Source: JACCXG01 sp963834305 (GTDB taxonomy: Bacteria > Acidobacteriota > Vicinamibacteria > Vicinamibacterales > 2-12-FULL-66-21). From it: DNA of 64,000 nucleotides. The notes beneath the pieces were generated by a model. It did no database searches and was not told the origin of the DNA. It saw only the letters and a program-made list of their open reading frames with translations. The stretch lies in NCBI GenBank assembly GCA_963834305.1, contig CAWIAX010000002.1:1550001-1614000 (forward strand), given 5' to 3'. Positions 52,878 to 62,974 of the stretch are shown piece by piece. Made by a program: the position numbers and the translations under genes. Within the stretch, counting starts at the first letter, position 1, and each line of letters begins with the position of its first letter.

Positions 52878-54397
52878 TCACGCAATCGCCTGCGGCGAAC
52901 AGCTCCGCCCGCTGCCGGCAGCCGATGATCCGGCGCCACGCCGGCCTGCGGCGGCAGCGCCGCGCCGCGATCGATCGCCGGCACCGCCAGATCGAGCTCG
53001 GGCCCGCCGTCCGATCCGGTCAGCGCGACGCGGATCGGGATGGAACAGCGCCTTGCCCTTCAGGCCGGTGCGCTCCTTGACGCGGGCCGCGACGGCGCGG
53101 AAGGCGTCCTTGTCCACGAGCGGCCCCTCGATCGCCTCCGGCAGCGCCCGGATGACCTCGCGCGCCCCCCGCTCCTGCAGCACCTGCGCCACGTCGTCGC
53201 GGCGCAGCGCCGCCGCGGGATCGAAGTCGAAGATGAAATGCAGGCGATCCGGGATCTCCTCCAGCCGATCCACCGAGCCGACCGCCATCGGCAGCAGCGA
53301 GCCGATGAAGTCGAGCGCCTCGTCGGTCCGCCGCTTGACGTAGCCGCGCGCGAGGAAGTAGCGGATCGACTCGGCCGCGACCCGGCCGGGCGCCGCCACC
53401 TTCATGTAGTGGCGGTTCATCCACGACAGCTTCTCGACGTCGAAGATCCCGGCGCTGTGGCCGACGTCCTCGATCGCGAAGCGCCGCGCCAGCTCCGCCA
53501 TCGGCAGCAGCTCCTCGTTGCGATCGGGCGCGTCCGCCGCCGCGCCGGGCGACCAGCCGATCAGCGCGAGGTAGTTGACGAGCGCCTCCGGCAGGTAGCC
53601 GCGCAGCCGGAACTCCGCCACCGACGTCGCGCCGTGGCGCTTCGACAGCGGCGTGTGATCCGGCCCCATCACCAGCGCCAGGTGCGCGAACTGCGGCGGC
53701 GTGAAGCCGAGCGCGCGGTAGATCAGCAGCTGCCGCGGCGTGTTCGAGATGTGATCCTCGCCGCGGATCACGTGCGTCACCTCCATCAGCGCGTCGTCCA
53801 CGACCACCGCGAAGTTGTAGGCCGGCCGGCCGTCGGATCGGACGAGCACCGGGTCGCCGATGACGTCGGTGCTGAACGTGACGTCGCCGCGGACGAGATC
53901 GTGTGAACGTCACCTCGACGTGCTCCGGGGATCCGGAACCGGATGACCGGGCGCTCCCCCGCCTCCATCCGGGCGCGCGCCTGGTCGGCCGGGATGTCGC
54001 GGCAGGTGCCGCGATAGCGCGGCGGCCGGCCCGGCGGCGAGGTCCTCCTTGCGCTCGGACTCGAGCTGCGCCGGCGGGCAGAAGCAGTAGTAGGCGTGCC
54101 CGCCGCCCATCAGCTCGTTCGCGTACGACGCGTACAGGTGCAGCCGCTCCGACTGCCGGTAGGGGCCGTGCGGCCCCGCCGACGTCGGGACCTTCGTCCC
54201 AGTGCAGGCCGAGCCAGCGCAGATCGTCGAGGATGCTCGACCTCGGATTCACGGGTCGACCGCTCGCTGTCGGTGTCCTCGATGCGCAGCACCATCGTGC
54301 CGTCGTGGCCGTGCGCCAGCAGCCAGTTGAACAGCGCGGTGCGGGCGTTGCCGACGTGCAGCTGACCGGTGGGTGACGGGGCGAAGCGCACTCGCAT
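52878..54397 (-). CDS. gltX: glutamyl-tRNA synthetase (several indels)
   Basis: About 500 residues. Starts MRVRFAPSPTGQLHVGNART, with the HIGH-type motif within PTGQLHVG, then MVLRIEDTDSERSTRES. Frame changes occur near 54240, 54170, 54030, 53900 and 53020. The continuous middle part has FAVVVDDALMEVTHVIRGED, the KMSKS-type LSKRHGATSV, ALVNYLALIGWSP and the anticodon-binding helices. The C-terminus ends near the start of rlmB. Charges tRNA-Glu (and possibly tRNA-Gln if GatCAB is present). Confidence 0.92.
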
Positions 54398-54409
54398 AGG
54401 CAGCCGGGA

Positions 54410-55576
54410 TCAGGAGGCGGACGTCAGGAGCGCCACGGCGTGCGCGGCAATCGCTTCGCCGCGCCCGACCGCGTCCACCCCTTCGTTGGTCTTGCCCTTC
54501 ACGCTCACCCGCTGCGGCAGGACGTCCAGCGCGTGCGCCAGGGAGGCCCGGATGGCGTCGACGAACGGGCCGATCTTCGGCCGCTCGAGCACGACGACCA
54601 CGTCGAGGTTCACGACGCGGAACCCGGCGTCGCGCACCAGCGACACGGCGTGGCGCAGCAGATCGAGGCTGTTCGCATCTTTCCAGCGGGCATCGGTATC
54701 GGGAAAATGCCGGCCGATGTCGCCGAGGCACGCGGCGCCGAGCAGCGCGTCGGTGGCGGCATGGCAGACGACGTCGGCGTCGGAGTGCCCGAGCGCGCCG
54801 ACCGGCGACGGCACCTCGACGCCGCCGAGCAGCAGACGCCGCCCGGCCACGAGCCGGTGCAGGTCGTAGCCCGTCCCGATGCGCCCGGTCATGCTGCCGG
54901 CGGGCTGATCCCCGGCACGCCGGCGCGCCTCGGCCAGATCGTCCATCGTGGTGATCTTCACGTTGCGCGGCGAGCCCTGGACGATATGGACGGGATGGCC
55001 GGCGCGTTCGGCCAGCGCCGCTTCGTCGGTGGCCTCGACACCGGAGGCGCCGAGCGCGATCGCCTCGCGCAGCACCTCGCGCCGGAACGCCTGCGGCGTC
55101 TGCGCCAGGAAGATGTCCGCGCGCGGCAGCGTCTCGACGACCTGGAGCGTGCCGCCGAGCGAGCGCACCCGCTTGACGGTGTCGGTCACCCCCTGTGCCA
55201 CCACCGCGGCGCCGTGTTCGGCAGCCGCGTCGATGGCGCCCGAGATGAGCTCGCCGGTGACGAACGGACGCGCCGCGTCGTGGATGAGCACGATATCGGT
55301 TTGCGCGTCCACCTCGCGGAACGCGTTGGCGACCGAGTCCTGCCGGCGCGCCCCACCCACGACAATTCGCGGCGGCCGGCCGGCGCCGGGACGAAGCGGC
55401 GGCGCCGCGGCCAGCGCCGCGGGGAGGACCAGGAGGACGTCGTGCACGCGCGGGTGGGCGGCGAAGGCGGCGACGCTCCGCTCCAGGATGGTGGCCTCGC
55501 CAATCTCGAGCAGCTGCTTCGGCACGCCGGCGCCGAGCCGCCGTCCCATCCCGGCAGCCGCGATGATGGCGGTCAC
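54410..55576 (-). CDS. ispDF: bifunctional IspD/IspF enzyme
   Basis: 388 residues, no indels. The N-terminal IspD part (MEP cytidylyltransferase) has VTAIIAAAGMGRRLGAGVPK, LIHDAARPFVTGELISGAID and ATDEAALAERAGHPV. The C-terminal IspF part (MEcPP synthase) starts GRIGTGYDLHRLVAGRRLLL, with ALGHSDADVVCHAATDALLG, ARWKDANSLDLLRHA and KGKTNEGVDAVGRGEAIAAH. It catalyses two non-consecutive steps of the MEP isoprenoid pathway. Start GTG 55576. Confidence 0.96.
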   Translation of the reverse strand: MTAIIAAAGMGRRLGAGVPKQLLEIGEATILERSVAAFAAHPRVHDVLLVLPAALAAAPPLRPGAGRPPRIVVGGARRQDSVANAFREVDAQTDIVLIHDAARPFVTGELISGAIDAAAEHGAAVVAQGVTDTVKRVRSLGGTLQVVETLPRADIFLAQTPQAFRREVLREAIALGASGVEATDEAALAERAGHPVHIVQGSPRNVKITTMDDLAEARRRAGDQPAGSMTGRIGTGYDLHRLVAGRRLLLGGVEVPSPVGALGHSDADVVCHAATDALLGAACLGDIGRHFPDTDARWKDANSLDLLRHAVSLVRDAGFRVVNLDVVVVLERPKIGPFVDAIRASLAHALDVLPQRVSVKGKTNEGVDAVGRGEAIAAHAVALLTSAS

Positions 55577-55616
55577 GTGCAGTGCTCGATGCCCGGTTCG
55601 TTCAGCCAAACCGCCA

Positions 55617-56448
55617 TTATTGCACCTCCGGCGCGGCCGCGCCACGCAGCGGCTCCCCGGCGGGTTCGCCCGGCTCGTCCACTTCGCGGCGGACGACGTC
55701 GCGCACCCGCGCTGCCAGGGCGATGACCTCCTCCCGGGGCACGCCGGCGGTGGGGATCGGGTCGTGCACGGTCACGCGGACGTTGCCGGGGCAGACCATC
55801 AGGCGTCCCTTGCGCATCACGTGCCGGCTGCCCGACGACGCTCACCGGGACGATCGGCAGGCCGGCGTCGATTGCCACGAGGAAGCTGCCTTTCTTGAAC
55901 CGTCCGACGCGGCCGTCTGGGCTGCGGGTGCCCTCCGGGAACACGATCAGCGAATGCGCCTCGCGCACCAGGCGCTTCATCTTCTCGATGATGTCCGCCC
56001 CCGGGTTCCTGCGGTCGACGAGCAGGTGACCCGTCCGCCTGAGGTGCCAGCCGAGGAACGGAAACGATCCCAGCGACTCCTTGGCCACGATCCGCAGCTG
56101 TATCGGCAGCGAGGCGAACAGGATCGGGATGTCGTAGATGCTCTGGTGGTTCGAGGCGAGCACGTAGCTCCGCGCCGGGTCGAGCCCCGCGGCTCCCTCG
56201 ACGCGGACCTGCACGCCGGTGGTCTTGAGGATCAGCCACGACCAGGCGCGGGCGCAGCGGTGGCCGAAGTCGCCCGAGGCGTCGAACAGCGTCGAGAGGA
56301 TCGAGATCGTGCCGAGCACGATCGTGTAGAGCCCGATGAGCGGAATCAGCACGAACACCGTGCGCCACCAGTGGAAGGGCGGCAGCACGCGCCGCGCGGG
56401 CCGTGTTCGCGGGGCGGCAGCCGGACCCCGGGAACCGGGCGCGGTCAT
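55617..56448 (-). CDS. plsC: 1-acyl-sn-glycerol-3-phosphate acyltransferase (one indel)
   Basis: About 276 residues. An N-terminal membrane anchor (TVFVLIPLIGLYTIVLGTIS) precedes the acyltransferase motifs: NHQSIYDIPI (NHx4D), SLGSFPFLGWHLRRTGHLLV, IVFPEGTRSPDGRVGRFKKG and LPIVPVSVVG. A base insertion near 55835 shifts the frame; it then continues RKGRLMVCPGNVRVTVHDPI. Makes phosphatidic acid from lysophosphatidic acid. The start overlaps the end of the PIN/TRAM gene (ATGA). Confidence 0.92.
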
Positions 56449-57515
56449 TTGGCGTTCTGGGCGCGCGCCGGGTGCACGGTGCCGACCGGCGGGGCGGCGT
56501 GCGGCCCGGCGGCCGGGTTGCCTGCCGGCGCGGCTTCGATGTAGCGGCCGAAGATCATCTTGCCCGCGGTGGTCTGCAGCACGCTGGTCACGACCACGTC
56601 GATGTTCTTGCTGATCATCCGGCGGGCGTTGTCGACCACGACCATGGTGCCGTCGTCCAGATAGGCGACCCCCTGGTTGTACTCCTTGCCTTCCTTCAGG
56701 ATGAACACCTTCATGAACTCGCCCGGCAGCACGACCGGCTTGAGCGCGTTGGCGAGCTCGTTGAGGTTGAGCACGTCGACGCCGCGCAGCTGCGCCACCT
56801 TGTTCAGGTTGAAGTCGTTGGTGACGATCTTGCCGTGCAGGGTGCGCGCCAGCTCGATCAGCTTGAGGTCGACCTCGCGCACGTCGGGGAAGTCGATGTC
56901 TGAGATCATCACATCCACGCCGGCCATCTTCTGGATCTTCTGGAGGATGTCGAGACCGCGGCGGCCGCGGTTCCGCTTCATCGAGTCGGCCGAGTCGGCA
57001 ACCAGCTGCAGCTCCTTCAGCACGAACTGCGGGATGACCAGCGTGCCGTCGAGGAAGCCGGTCTCACAGACGTCGGCGATCCGCCCGTCGATGATGACGC
57101 TGGTGTCGAGCACGCGGTAGCGCTGCTGCGGCGTCGTGTCGCGGAACAGCGCGGCGAGGCGCGCCGGCTTCAGCCACTCGGCCTTCCGCGCCCCGATGAC
57201 GAGGCCGAGGTAGGGGAACACGAGCAGGACGAAACTGTGGAGGAACACGACGCGGGGATCGCCGGCGTCGGCCCAGAACAGCGCCGCGCCGATGGTCTTG
57301 GACAGGCCGAGACCGATCGCCCCGCCGATGAGCGCGCCGAGCAGGTCGGTGACCTCGGCGTTCCGCATCCGCGTCTCGACGGCGACCATCAGGAGGCCGA
57401 GCACGGCGCCCGCCGCCAGGTTGGCTCCCGCCGCCGGGCTGAAGGGCCGCGTCAGGAACGCGGCGTACGTCACCGCGAGCACGAACAGCGCCCGGACGAG
57501 GAGAAACCACATCAA
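56445..57515 (-). CDS. PIN/TRAM-domain membrane protein (YacL-like)
   Basis: 356 residues: four N-terminal membrane helices, then a PIN nuclease domain (LDTSVIIDGRIADVCETGFL, acidic active-site Asp; IVTNDFNLNKVAQLRGVDVL) and a C-terminal TRAM RNA-binding domain (GVAYLDDGTMVVVDNARRMI, VVVTSVLQTTAGKMIFG). The family occurs near ispD and radA in many bacteria; it may act on RNA at the membrane. Exact role unknown. Confidence 0.93.
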   Translation of the reverse strand: MMWFLLVRALFVLAVTYAAFLTRPFSPAAGANLAAGAVLGLLMVAVETRMRNAEVTDLLGALIGGAIGLGLSKTIGAALFWADAGDPRVVFLHSFVLLVFPYLGLVIGARKAEWLKPARLAALFRDTTPQQRYRVLDTSVIIDGRIADVCETGFLDGTLVIPQFVLKELQLVADSADSMKRNRGRRGLDILQKIQKMAGVDVMISDIDFPDVREVDLKLIELARTLHGKIVTNDFNLNKVAQLRGVDVLNLNELANALKPVVLPGEFMKVFILKEGKEYNQGVAYLDDGTMVVVDNARRMISKNIDVVVTSVLQTTAGKMIFGRYIEAAPAGNPAAGPHAAPPVGTVHPARAQNAK

Positions 57516-57566
57516 CCTATTCTAAGTGGCGCCGGGCGAAAGGTGGCAATCCGCCGCTCGCGCGGC

Positions 57567-58946
57567 CTACCACTCGATCAGCTGCTCGAGCGCGTCAGCG
57601 ACGTTCTTGACGCCGACGAGCTCGATGCCGGCCGGGACGTCGCCCGGGGCGCAGTTGCCGTCCGGCAGGACGCAGCGCGTGAACCCCATCTGCGCCGCCT
57701 CGCGCACCCGGATGGCGGCCTGGCTGACGCCGCGCACCTCGCCCGCCAGCCCGACCTCGCCGAACACCGCCGTCCCAGCCCTGATCGTCCGGTTGCGCAG
57801 GCTGGAGGCCACCGCGCCGGCAATCGCCAGGTCGGCCGCCGGCTCGTCCACGGCAATGCCGCCGGCCACGTTCACGAAGACGTCGTCGGCCACGAGGTTG
57901 GCCCCGACGCGCTTCTCCAGCACGGCGAGCAGCAGCGACAGCCGGTTCTGATCGACGCCGCTCGCCATGCGGCGCGCGTTGCCGTAGGTGCTGGTGCTGA
58001 CGAGCGCCTGGACTTCGACGAGCAGCGGCCGCGAGCCCTCGACGCAGCACAGCACGGCGGACCCGGGCGCGCCGGCGCGCCGCTCGGCCAGGAACAGCTC
58101 CGACGGGTTCGCTACGCCCTGCAGGCCGCGGCCGGTCATCTCGAACACGCCGAGCTCGCTGACCGCGCCAAAGCGGTTCTTCACCGCCCGGATGACGCGG
58201 TGCGCGTGGTGCTTCTCCCCTTCGAAATACAGCACGGTGTCGACGATGTGCTCGAGCGCCTTGGGGCCGGCGAGGGCGCCGTCCTTGGTGACGTGGCCGA
58301 CCAGGAAGGTCGGAATGTTCTGGCCCTTCGCCGCGAACAGCAGCTGCGTGGCCGCCTCGCGCACCTGCCCGATGCTGCCGGGGGCCGACTGAAACTTCAG
58401 CGAGAACACGGTCTGCACCGAATCGACGATGATGAACGCGGGCCGCAGCCGCGCCACTTCTTCGAGGATGCGCTCGAGGCAGGTCTCGGCCAGGATGTAG
58501 AGCGGCGCCGGCTCGACGCCGAGCCGCTCGCCGCGGGACTTGATCTGGTGCTCCGACTCTTCCCCGGAGCTGTAGAGCACCGGGCCGATCGCCTTGGCGA
58601 AATGGGCCGCCGCCTGCAGCAGCAGCGTGGACTTGCCGATGCCCGGCTCGCCGCCGATGAGCACGAGCGAACCGGGCACGACGCCGCCGCCGAGCACACG
58701 GTCGAACTCGTCCACCCCGGTCGACAACCGCTCCGCGATCACCGTGTCGATGTCCGCGTAGAGCTGCGGGCCGGCGGCACCCGCCAGGGTGTAGCGCTGG
58801 GCGACGGCGGCGCCCGCGGCGGGGCGCTCCGGCGCCTGGCGCTCCTCGACGAACGAGTTCCACGCCCCGCACTCGCCGCAGCGTCCGAGCCACTTCGGCG
58901 ACTGCGCACCGCATTCCTGGCACGCGAACACAACTCTGGTCTTCAT
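57567..58946 (-). CDS. radA: DNA repair protein RadA
   Basis: 459 residues from MKTRVVFACQECGAQSPKWL. The zinc finger CQECG...CGECGAW is followed by Walker A GGEPGIGKSTLLLQAAAHFA, the RadA-specific KNRFGAVSELGVFEMTGRGL (KNRFG motif) and a C-terminal Lon-protease-like domain (NVAGGIAVDEPAADLAIAGA). A RecA-like ATPase that helps branch migration. Intact. Confidence 0.96.
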   Translation of the reverse strand: MKTRVVFACQECGAQSPKWLGRCGECGAWNSFVEERQAPERPAAGAAVAQRYTLAGAAGPQLYADIDTVIAERLSTGVDEFDRVLGGGVVPGSLVLIGGEPGIGKSTLLLQAAAHFAKAIGPVLYSSGEESEHQIKSRGERLGVEPAPLYILAETCLERILEEVARLRPAFIIVDSVQTVFSLKFQSAPGSIGQVREAATQLLFAAKGQNIPTFLVGHVTKDGALAGPKALEHIVDTVLYFEGEKHHAHRVIRAVKNRFGAVSELGVFEMTGRGLQGVANPSELFLAERRAGAPGSAVLCCVEGSRPLLVEVQALVSTSTYGNARRMASGVDQNRLSLLLAVLEKRVGANLVADDVFVNVAGGIAVDEPAADLAIAGAVASSLRNRTIRAGTAVFGEVGLAGEVRGVSQAAIRVREAAQMGFTRCVLPDGNCAPGDVPAGIELVGVKNVADALEQLIEW

Positions 58947-58968
58947 GGTTCTGGAGCCTGACGGCCGG

Positions 58969-60132
58969 CTAGGCGCTGTACACCCGCTGGATGCGCGAGC
59001 CGACGCGGCACAGCAGGTCGTAGGGGATCGTCCCGATCGCCGCGGCAATCTCGCGGACGCCGATCGACTCCTCCCCCTGCGCACCGACGATGACCACCTC
59101 GTCGCCGGGAGCCACGTCGGTGCCGGTCACGTCGATCATCGTCATGTCCATGCACACCGAGCCGACAATCGGCATGCGGCGGCCCCGGACCAGCATGTGG
59201 CCGCGGCCGGCGAGCCGGAGGTCGAGCCCGTCGGCATATCCCGCCGGCACGACGGCGAGCCGGGTGGGACGGTCGAACACGGCCCCCAGGCCGTAGCCGG
59301 TGGATTCCCCTGCCGGGATCCCCTTCACGGCCACGATACGACTGGTGAGTGACAGGGCAGGTCGCAGCGGCAGCGTGGCCGCGAGCGGCGGCGGCACGAT
59401 GCCGTACAGCATCAGGCCCGGACGGACGAAGTCGTACCAGATCCGCTCGTCGCGCAGCAGCGCCGCGCTGTTGGCCGCATGCCGCAGGCGGGTCTCGATG
59501 CCGAGGGCCGGCAGCGCCGCCAGCGCCGCCTCGAAGCGCTCGCGCTGCATGCCGAAGGCCGGATGATCCGGGCTGTCCGCGGTCGCGAAGTGGGTGTAGA
59601 CCGCGGCAATCTCGAGGTTGGGCGCGGCCGCCACCTCGGGCAGCGTGCGGGCGAGGTTGTCGTGGCGGAAGCCGAGCCGGTTCATGCCGGTGTCGATCTT
59701 CAGGTGGCAGCGCAGGCGGACGCCGTGCCGCGCCGCCGCCGCCTGGAGGGCTCGCGCCGCCCCCGGGGTCGAGATGGTCGGCGTCAGCGCGTGCGTGAAG
59801 ATGCCCTCGAGATCGCTCACGCTCAGCGCCCCGAAAATCAGCACCGGCGCCCGCACGCCCGCCTCGCGCAGGACGATGGCTTCCTCGATGTCGGCGCAGG
59901 CCAGCATCGCCGCCCCGGCATCCTCCAGCGCCCGCGCGACCTGGGCGGCGCCGTGACCGTAGGCGTTCGCCTTCAGGACGGCGATGATGGCTGGCGCCGC
60001 CGGCCGAGCCGCCCCGGCCGCCGGGGGCTCGACGCCCAGCAGCGCCGCCTCGGCCCCGACGAACCGGGCGATCGCCTCGTAGTTCGAGCGGATGGCATCG
60101 AGATCGACGTGGGCAACGGTCTGGCGAATCAC
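58969..60132 (-). CDS. alr: alanine racemase
   Basis: 387 residues from GTG 60132. The PLP lysine lies in AVLKANAYGHGAAQVARALE. Also present are LKIDTGMNRLGFRHDNLART, RHAANSAALLRDERIWYDFV, RPGLMLYG and the catalytic Tyr in AGYADGLDLRLAGRG, plus MPIVGSVCMDMTMIDVTGTD. Makes D-alanine for peptidoglycan. The extra frame upstream is not used. Codirectional with radA and dnaB. Confidence 0.95.
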   Translation of the reverse strand: MIRQTVAHVDLDAIRSNYEAIARFVGAEAALLGVEPPAAGAARPAAPAIIAVLKANAYGHGAAQVARALEDAGAAMLACADIEEAIVLREAGVRAPVLIFGALSVSDLEGIFTHALTPTISTPGAARALQAAAARHGVRLRCHLKIDTGMNRLGFRHDNLARTLPEVAAAPNLEIAAVYTHFATADSPDHPAFGMQRERFEAALAALPALGIETRLRHAANSAALLRDERIWYDFVRPGLMLYGIVPPPLAATLPLRPALSLTSRIVAVKGIPAGESTGYGLGAVFDRPTRLAVVPAGYADGLDLRLAGRGHMLVRGRRMPIVGSVCMDMTMIDVTGTDVAPGDEVVIVGAQGEESIGVREIAAAIGTIPYDLLCRVGSRIQRVYSA

Positions 60133-60193
60133 GCGGGTCCGCCCCGGGAAGCCGTCGAGCGGTCGGTGGACACGCGGCGTCCGCTCGGGATAG

Positions 60194-61549
60194 TCACGCC
60201 GCGCCGTGCGCGAGGTTCTCGAAGCGCGTGTGCTCCTTGACGAAGGCGAGCTTGACGGTCCCGGTCGGGCCGTTGCGCTGCTTGCCGACGATGATCTCGG
60301 CGACACCTTCCGCCTCGGTGTTCGGCTGCCCGTCGTCGGTCCGGTACTGCTCTTCCCGGAAGATGAACATGACGACGTCGGCGTCCTGCTCGAGGGCGCC
60401 CGACTCGCGCAGGTCGGAGAGCTGCGGCCGGTGGTCGGAGCGCGTTTCGGTGGCGCGGGAGAGCTGCGAGAGGGCGACGATCGGCACGCGCAGCTCCTTG
60501 GCCAGCCCCTTCAGCGACCGCGAGATCGTCGCCAGCTCCTGCTGACGGCTCTCGAAGCGGCCGCGGCCGGTCATGAGCTGGATGTAGTCGATGACCAGCA
60601 GGTGCAGGCCGTGCTCGGCCTGGAGCCGCCGCGCCTTCGCCCGCATCTCGAGCACGCCGATCGAGGCGGTGTCGTCGATGTAGACGCGCGCTTCGGCGAG
60701 CGTGCCGAGCGCCTGCGACAGCCGTCCGTAGTCCTTCTCGCTCAGGTAGCCGCTGCGGAAGCGGTGCGCGTCGATGCGCGCTTCCGAGGTCAGCATGCGC
60801 ATGAACAGCTGTTCCTTGGACATCTCGAGGCTGAAGAAGCCGACGGTCATGTCGGTCGAGGTGCCGACGTGCTGGGCGATGTTGAGCACGAAGCTGGTCT
60901 TGCCCATCGACGGGCGCGCCGCCACCAGGATCAGGTCGGAGGGCTGCAGGCCCGAGGTCATCTCGTCGAGATCGACGAAGCCGCTCGGCACGCCGGTTAC
61001 CAGGCCCTTGTGCTGCTGCAGCTTCTCGATGGTCGCGAAGCTGTCCTGGACGAGGTCGCGCAGCGGCACGAAGCCGGCGCGGATGCGGTCCTCGGCGATG
61101 GCGAAGATGGCGCGCTCGGCCTCGTCGAGCAGGAGATCCGGCTCCTGCTCCGCCTCGTAGGCCTCGATCAGGATCTTGTTCGCGGAGTGGATGAGGTTTC
61201 GGAGGGTGGCCTTCTCCTTGACGATCCGCGCGTAGTACTCGACGTTGGCCGACCGCGGCACGCCATCGGCGAGCGACGCGATGTAGGCCGGTCCCCCTAT
61301 TTCATCGAGCTCGCCGGCGCGCGACAGCTCTTCCTTCAGCGTGATGAAGTCGATCGCATCGCCGCGCTCGCTGAGCACCACCATCTTGTCGAAGATGCGG
61401 CGGTGCGCATCGCGGAAGAAATCTCCCGAATCGATCAGCTCCGCGGCGTGGTTGAACGCCTCGTTGTGGATCAGGATGGCTCCGAGCACCGACTTTTCGG
61501 CGTCGAGATTGTGCGGCAGCGTGCGTTCGGGCGCGGCGACGTCGGGCAT
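60194..61549 (-). CDS. dnaB: replicative DNA helicase DnaB
   Basis: 451 residues from MPDVAAPERTLPHNLDAEKS. N-terminal domain (VLGAILIHNEAFNHAAELID), linker, RecA-fold motor with Walker A ILVAARPSMGKTSFVLNIAQ, Walker B LLVIDYIQLMTGRGRFESRQ and the arginine-finger region FIFREEQYR. Ring hexamer that unwinds DNA ahead of the replisome. Intact. Preceded by a strong terminator, so it has its own promoter. Confidence 0.97.
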   Translation of the reverse strand: MPDVAAPERTLPHNLDAEKSVLGAILIHNEAFNHAAELIDSGDFFRDAHRRIFDKMVVLSERGDAIDFITLKEELSRAGELDEIGGPAYIASLADGVPRSANVEYYARIVKEKATLRNLIHSANKILIEAYEAEQEPDLLLDEAERAIFAIAEDRIRAGFVPLRDLVQDSFATIEKLQQHKGLVTGVPSGFVDLDEMTSGLQPSDLILVAARPSMGKTSFVLNIAQHVGTSTDMTVGFFSLEMSKEQLFMRMLTSEARIDAHRFRSGYLSEKDYGRLSQALGTLAEARVYIDDTASIGVLEMRAKARRLQAEHGLHLLVIDYIQLMTGRGRFESRQQELATISRSLKGLAKELRVPIVALSQLSRATETRSDHRPQLSDLRESGALEQDADVVMFIFREEQYRTDDGQPNTEAEGVAEIIVGKQRNGPTGTVKLAFVKEHTRFENLAHGAA

Positions 61550-61563
61550 GGGTGGGGAGCCGG

Positions 61564-61611
61564 AAAAAAGAATCGGGTGAGCGGGATGATAGCACCATCC
61601 CGTCACCCGAT
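61564..61611 (-). terminator. intrinsic terminator after rplI
   Basis: On the minus strand ATCGGGTGACGGGATG pairs with CATCCCGCTCACCCGAT (one unpaired base) around a seven-base loop and is followed by TCTTTTTT. It closes the rpsF-rpsR-rplI transcript just upstream of dnaB. Confidence 0.92.
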
Positions 61612-61634
61612 GGGTGTCCGCGCGCCGGACGAGG

Positions 61635-62084
61635 TCAGTGCGTCTCGGGGACGACCTTGACCTTGAGGTCGGCGCTCACGTCGCGGTGGATCTTGAGCGG
61701 CACGGTGGCCTCGCCGAGCGCCTTGAGCGGTTCGGCGAGCGTGATCTTCCGCTTGTCCACCTGGAAGCCCTTGGCTTCGAGGGCGTGCGCGATGTCGGCC
61801 GAGGTGACCGACCCGTACAGCGTGTTGTTCTCTCCCACGCGGCGGGCGATCTCGATCTCGACCTGCGACAGGCGCTCGGCGAGCGCCTCGGCCTGCTGCC
61901 GTTCTTCCGCTTCCTTGGCGTCGAAGATCTTCCGCTCGCGCTCGATCTGCCGCTTGTTGGCCTCGGTGACCTTGAGGGCGATCTTGCGCGGCAGGAGATA
62001 GTTCCGGGCGTAGCCGTCGGCGACCTTGACCACCTCGCCGCGGCGGCCGAGATTGTCGACGTGGTCTCTCAGGATGACTTCCAT
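61635..62084 (-). CDS. rplI: 50S ribosomal protein bL9
   Basis: 149 residues: MEVILRDHVDNLGRRGEVVK, VADGYARNYLLPRKIALKVT (conserved rRNA-binding N-domain), a long connecting helix and the C-terminal domain with LYGSVTSADIAHALEAKGFQ. Standard length. Follows rpsR. Confidence 0.97.
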   Translation of the reverse strand: MEVILRDHVDNLGRRGEVVKVADGYARNYLLPRKIALKVTEANKRQIERERKIFDAKEAEERQQAEALAERLSQVEIEIARRVGENNTLYGSVTSADIAHALEAKGFQVDKRKITLAEPLKALGEATVPLKIHRDVSADLKVKVVPETH

Positions 62085-62111
62085 CGGTATGTCCTGTTGA
62101 AAAGCGGGACG

Positions 62112-62417
62112 TTAGTCGGTGACGTACGGGATCAGCGCGAGCTGGCGGGCGCGCTTGATCGCGGTCTGCAGCTTGCGCTGGTGCAGCGCGCAGGTCCCGG
62201 AGATCCGCCGCGGCTGGATCTTGCCGCGCTCGGGCAGGAACGGCGCCAGCAGCCGGACGTCCTTGTAGTTGATGTAGTCGATCTTCTCCGCGCAGAACTT
62301 GCACACGCGCCGGCGGCGGAAGAACCCGCCGCGCGGGCGCTCGCCCGCCTTGCCCTTGTCGGCGTCTTTCCCCTTCGCCCCGCCGCGTCCGCGGCCGCCT
62401 CCACGTTCGTCGCTCAT
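62112..62417 (-). CDS. rpsR: 30S ribosomal protein bS18 with extended N-terminus
   Basis: 101 residues, about 25 longer than usual because of a Gly/Arg/Lys-rich N-terminus (MSDERGGGRGRGGAKGKDAD, KGKAGERPRGG). The core is normal: RRRRVCKFCAEKIDYINYKD, VRLLAPFLPERGKIQPRRIS, GTCALHQRKLQTAIKRARQL. It pairs with bS6 on the platform. The start overlaps the stop of rpsF. Confidence 0.95.
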   Translation of the reverse strand: MSDERGGGRGRGGAKGKDADKGKAGERPRGGFFRRRRVCKFCAEKIDYINYKDVRLLAPFLPERGKIQPRRISGTCALHQRKLQTAIKRARQLALIPYVTD

Positions 62418-62905
62418 CGCTGCACCTCGTAACGGTCCCCGCGCTCGTACTTGTCGCCGCGGTCGTACTTGTCGCCGCGATCGTCGTCGCCGTCCATGTT
62501 GTCGCCGCGGCCCTCACCCGGCTGGGGCTCGGGCGGCAGCCCACGCGCCGTGCGCCGCCGCGCCTGGGTCGACTTGCGCGCATCGCGCGTCCGCTCCGCC
62601 ACGCGGATCTCCTCGTCGACGCGGACCACCAGGTGCCGGATCACCGAGTCCAGCACCCGCAGGCGCCGGTCGATTTCCTTCATCAGCTCGCCGCTGCCGC
62701 TGATCGTCTCGACCACGTAGTTGCCTTCGCGGTGATGGCCGATCTCGTAGGCGAGCTTGCGGCGGCCCCAGTTCTCGGTCTTGTCGAGGGTGCCGTTGTA
62801 GCGCTGGACGATCTGCTCGACCTGCGAGTGCAGCTCGGCGATCTGCTCGTCCGATGACTCGGGCGTCATCACGTAGACGAGCTCGTACTGCCTGTTCGTG
62901 CTCAT
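62414..62905 (-). CDS. rpsF: 30S ribosomal protein bS6 with repeat-rich acidic tail
   Basis: 163 residues. The core (1-100) is standard: YELVYVMTPESSDEQIAELH, NWGRRKLAYEIGHHREGNYV and DSVIRHLVVRVDEE. The C-terminal 60 residues are low in complexity, with repeated DRGDKY units (RGDKYDRGDKYERGDRYE), encoded by 18-bp tandem repeats around 62436-62490. Binds bS18 and 16S rRNA. Confidence 0.95.
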   Translation of the reverse strand: MSTNRQYELVYVMTPESSDEQIAELHSQVEQIVQRYNGTLDKTENWGRRKLAYEIGHHREGNYVVETISGSGELMKEIDRRLRVLDSVIRHLVVRVDEEIRVAERTRDARKSTQARRRTARGLPPEPQPGEGRGDNMDGDDDRGDKYDRGDKYERGDRYEVQR

Positions 62906-62974
62906 GTGTCTCCTTCTGGACTGAACGGCCCGCCTGTGCCAACGGCTGCGGCGGGCAAGGAGAAGATAGGTTGT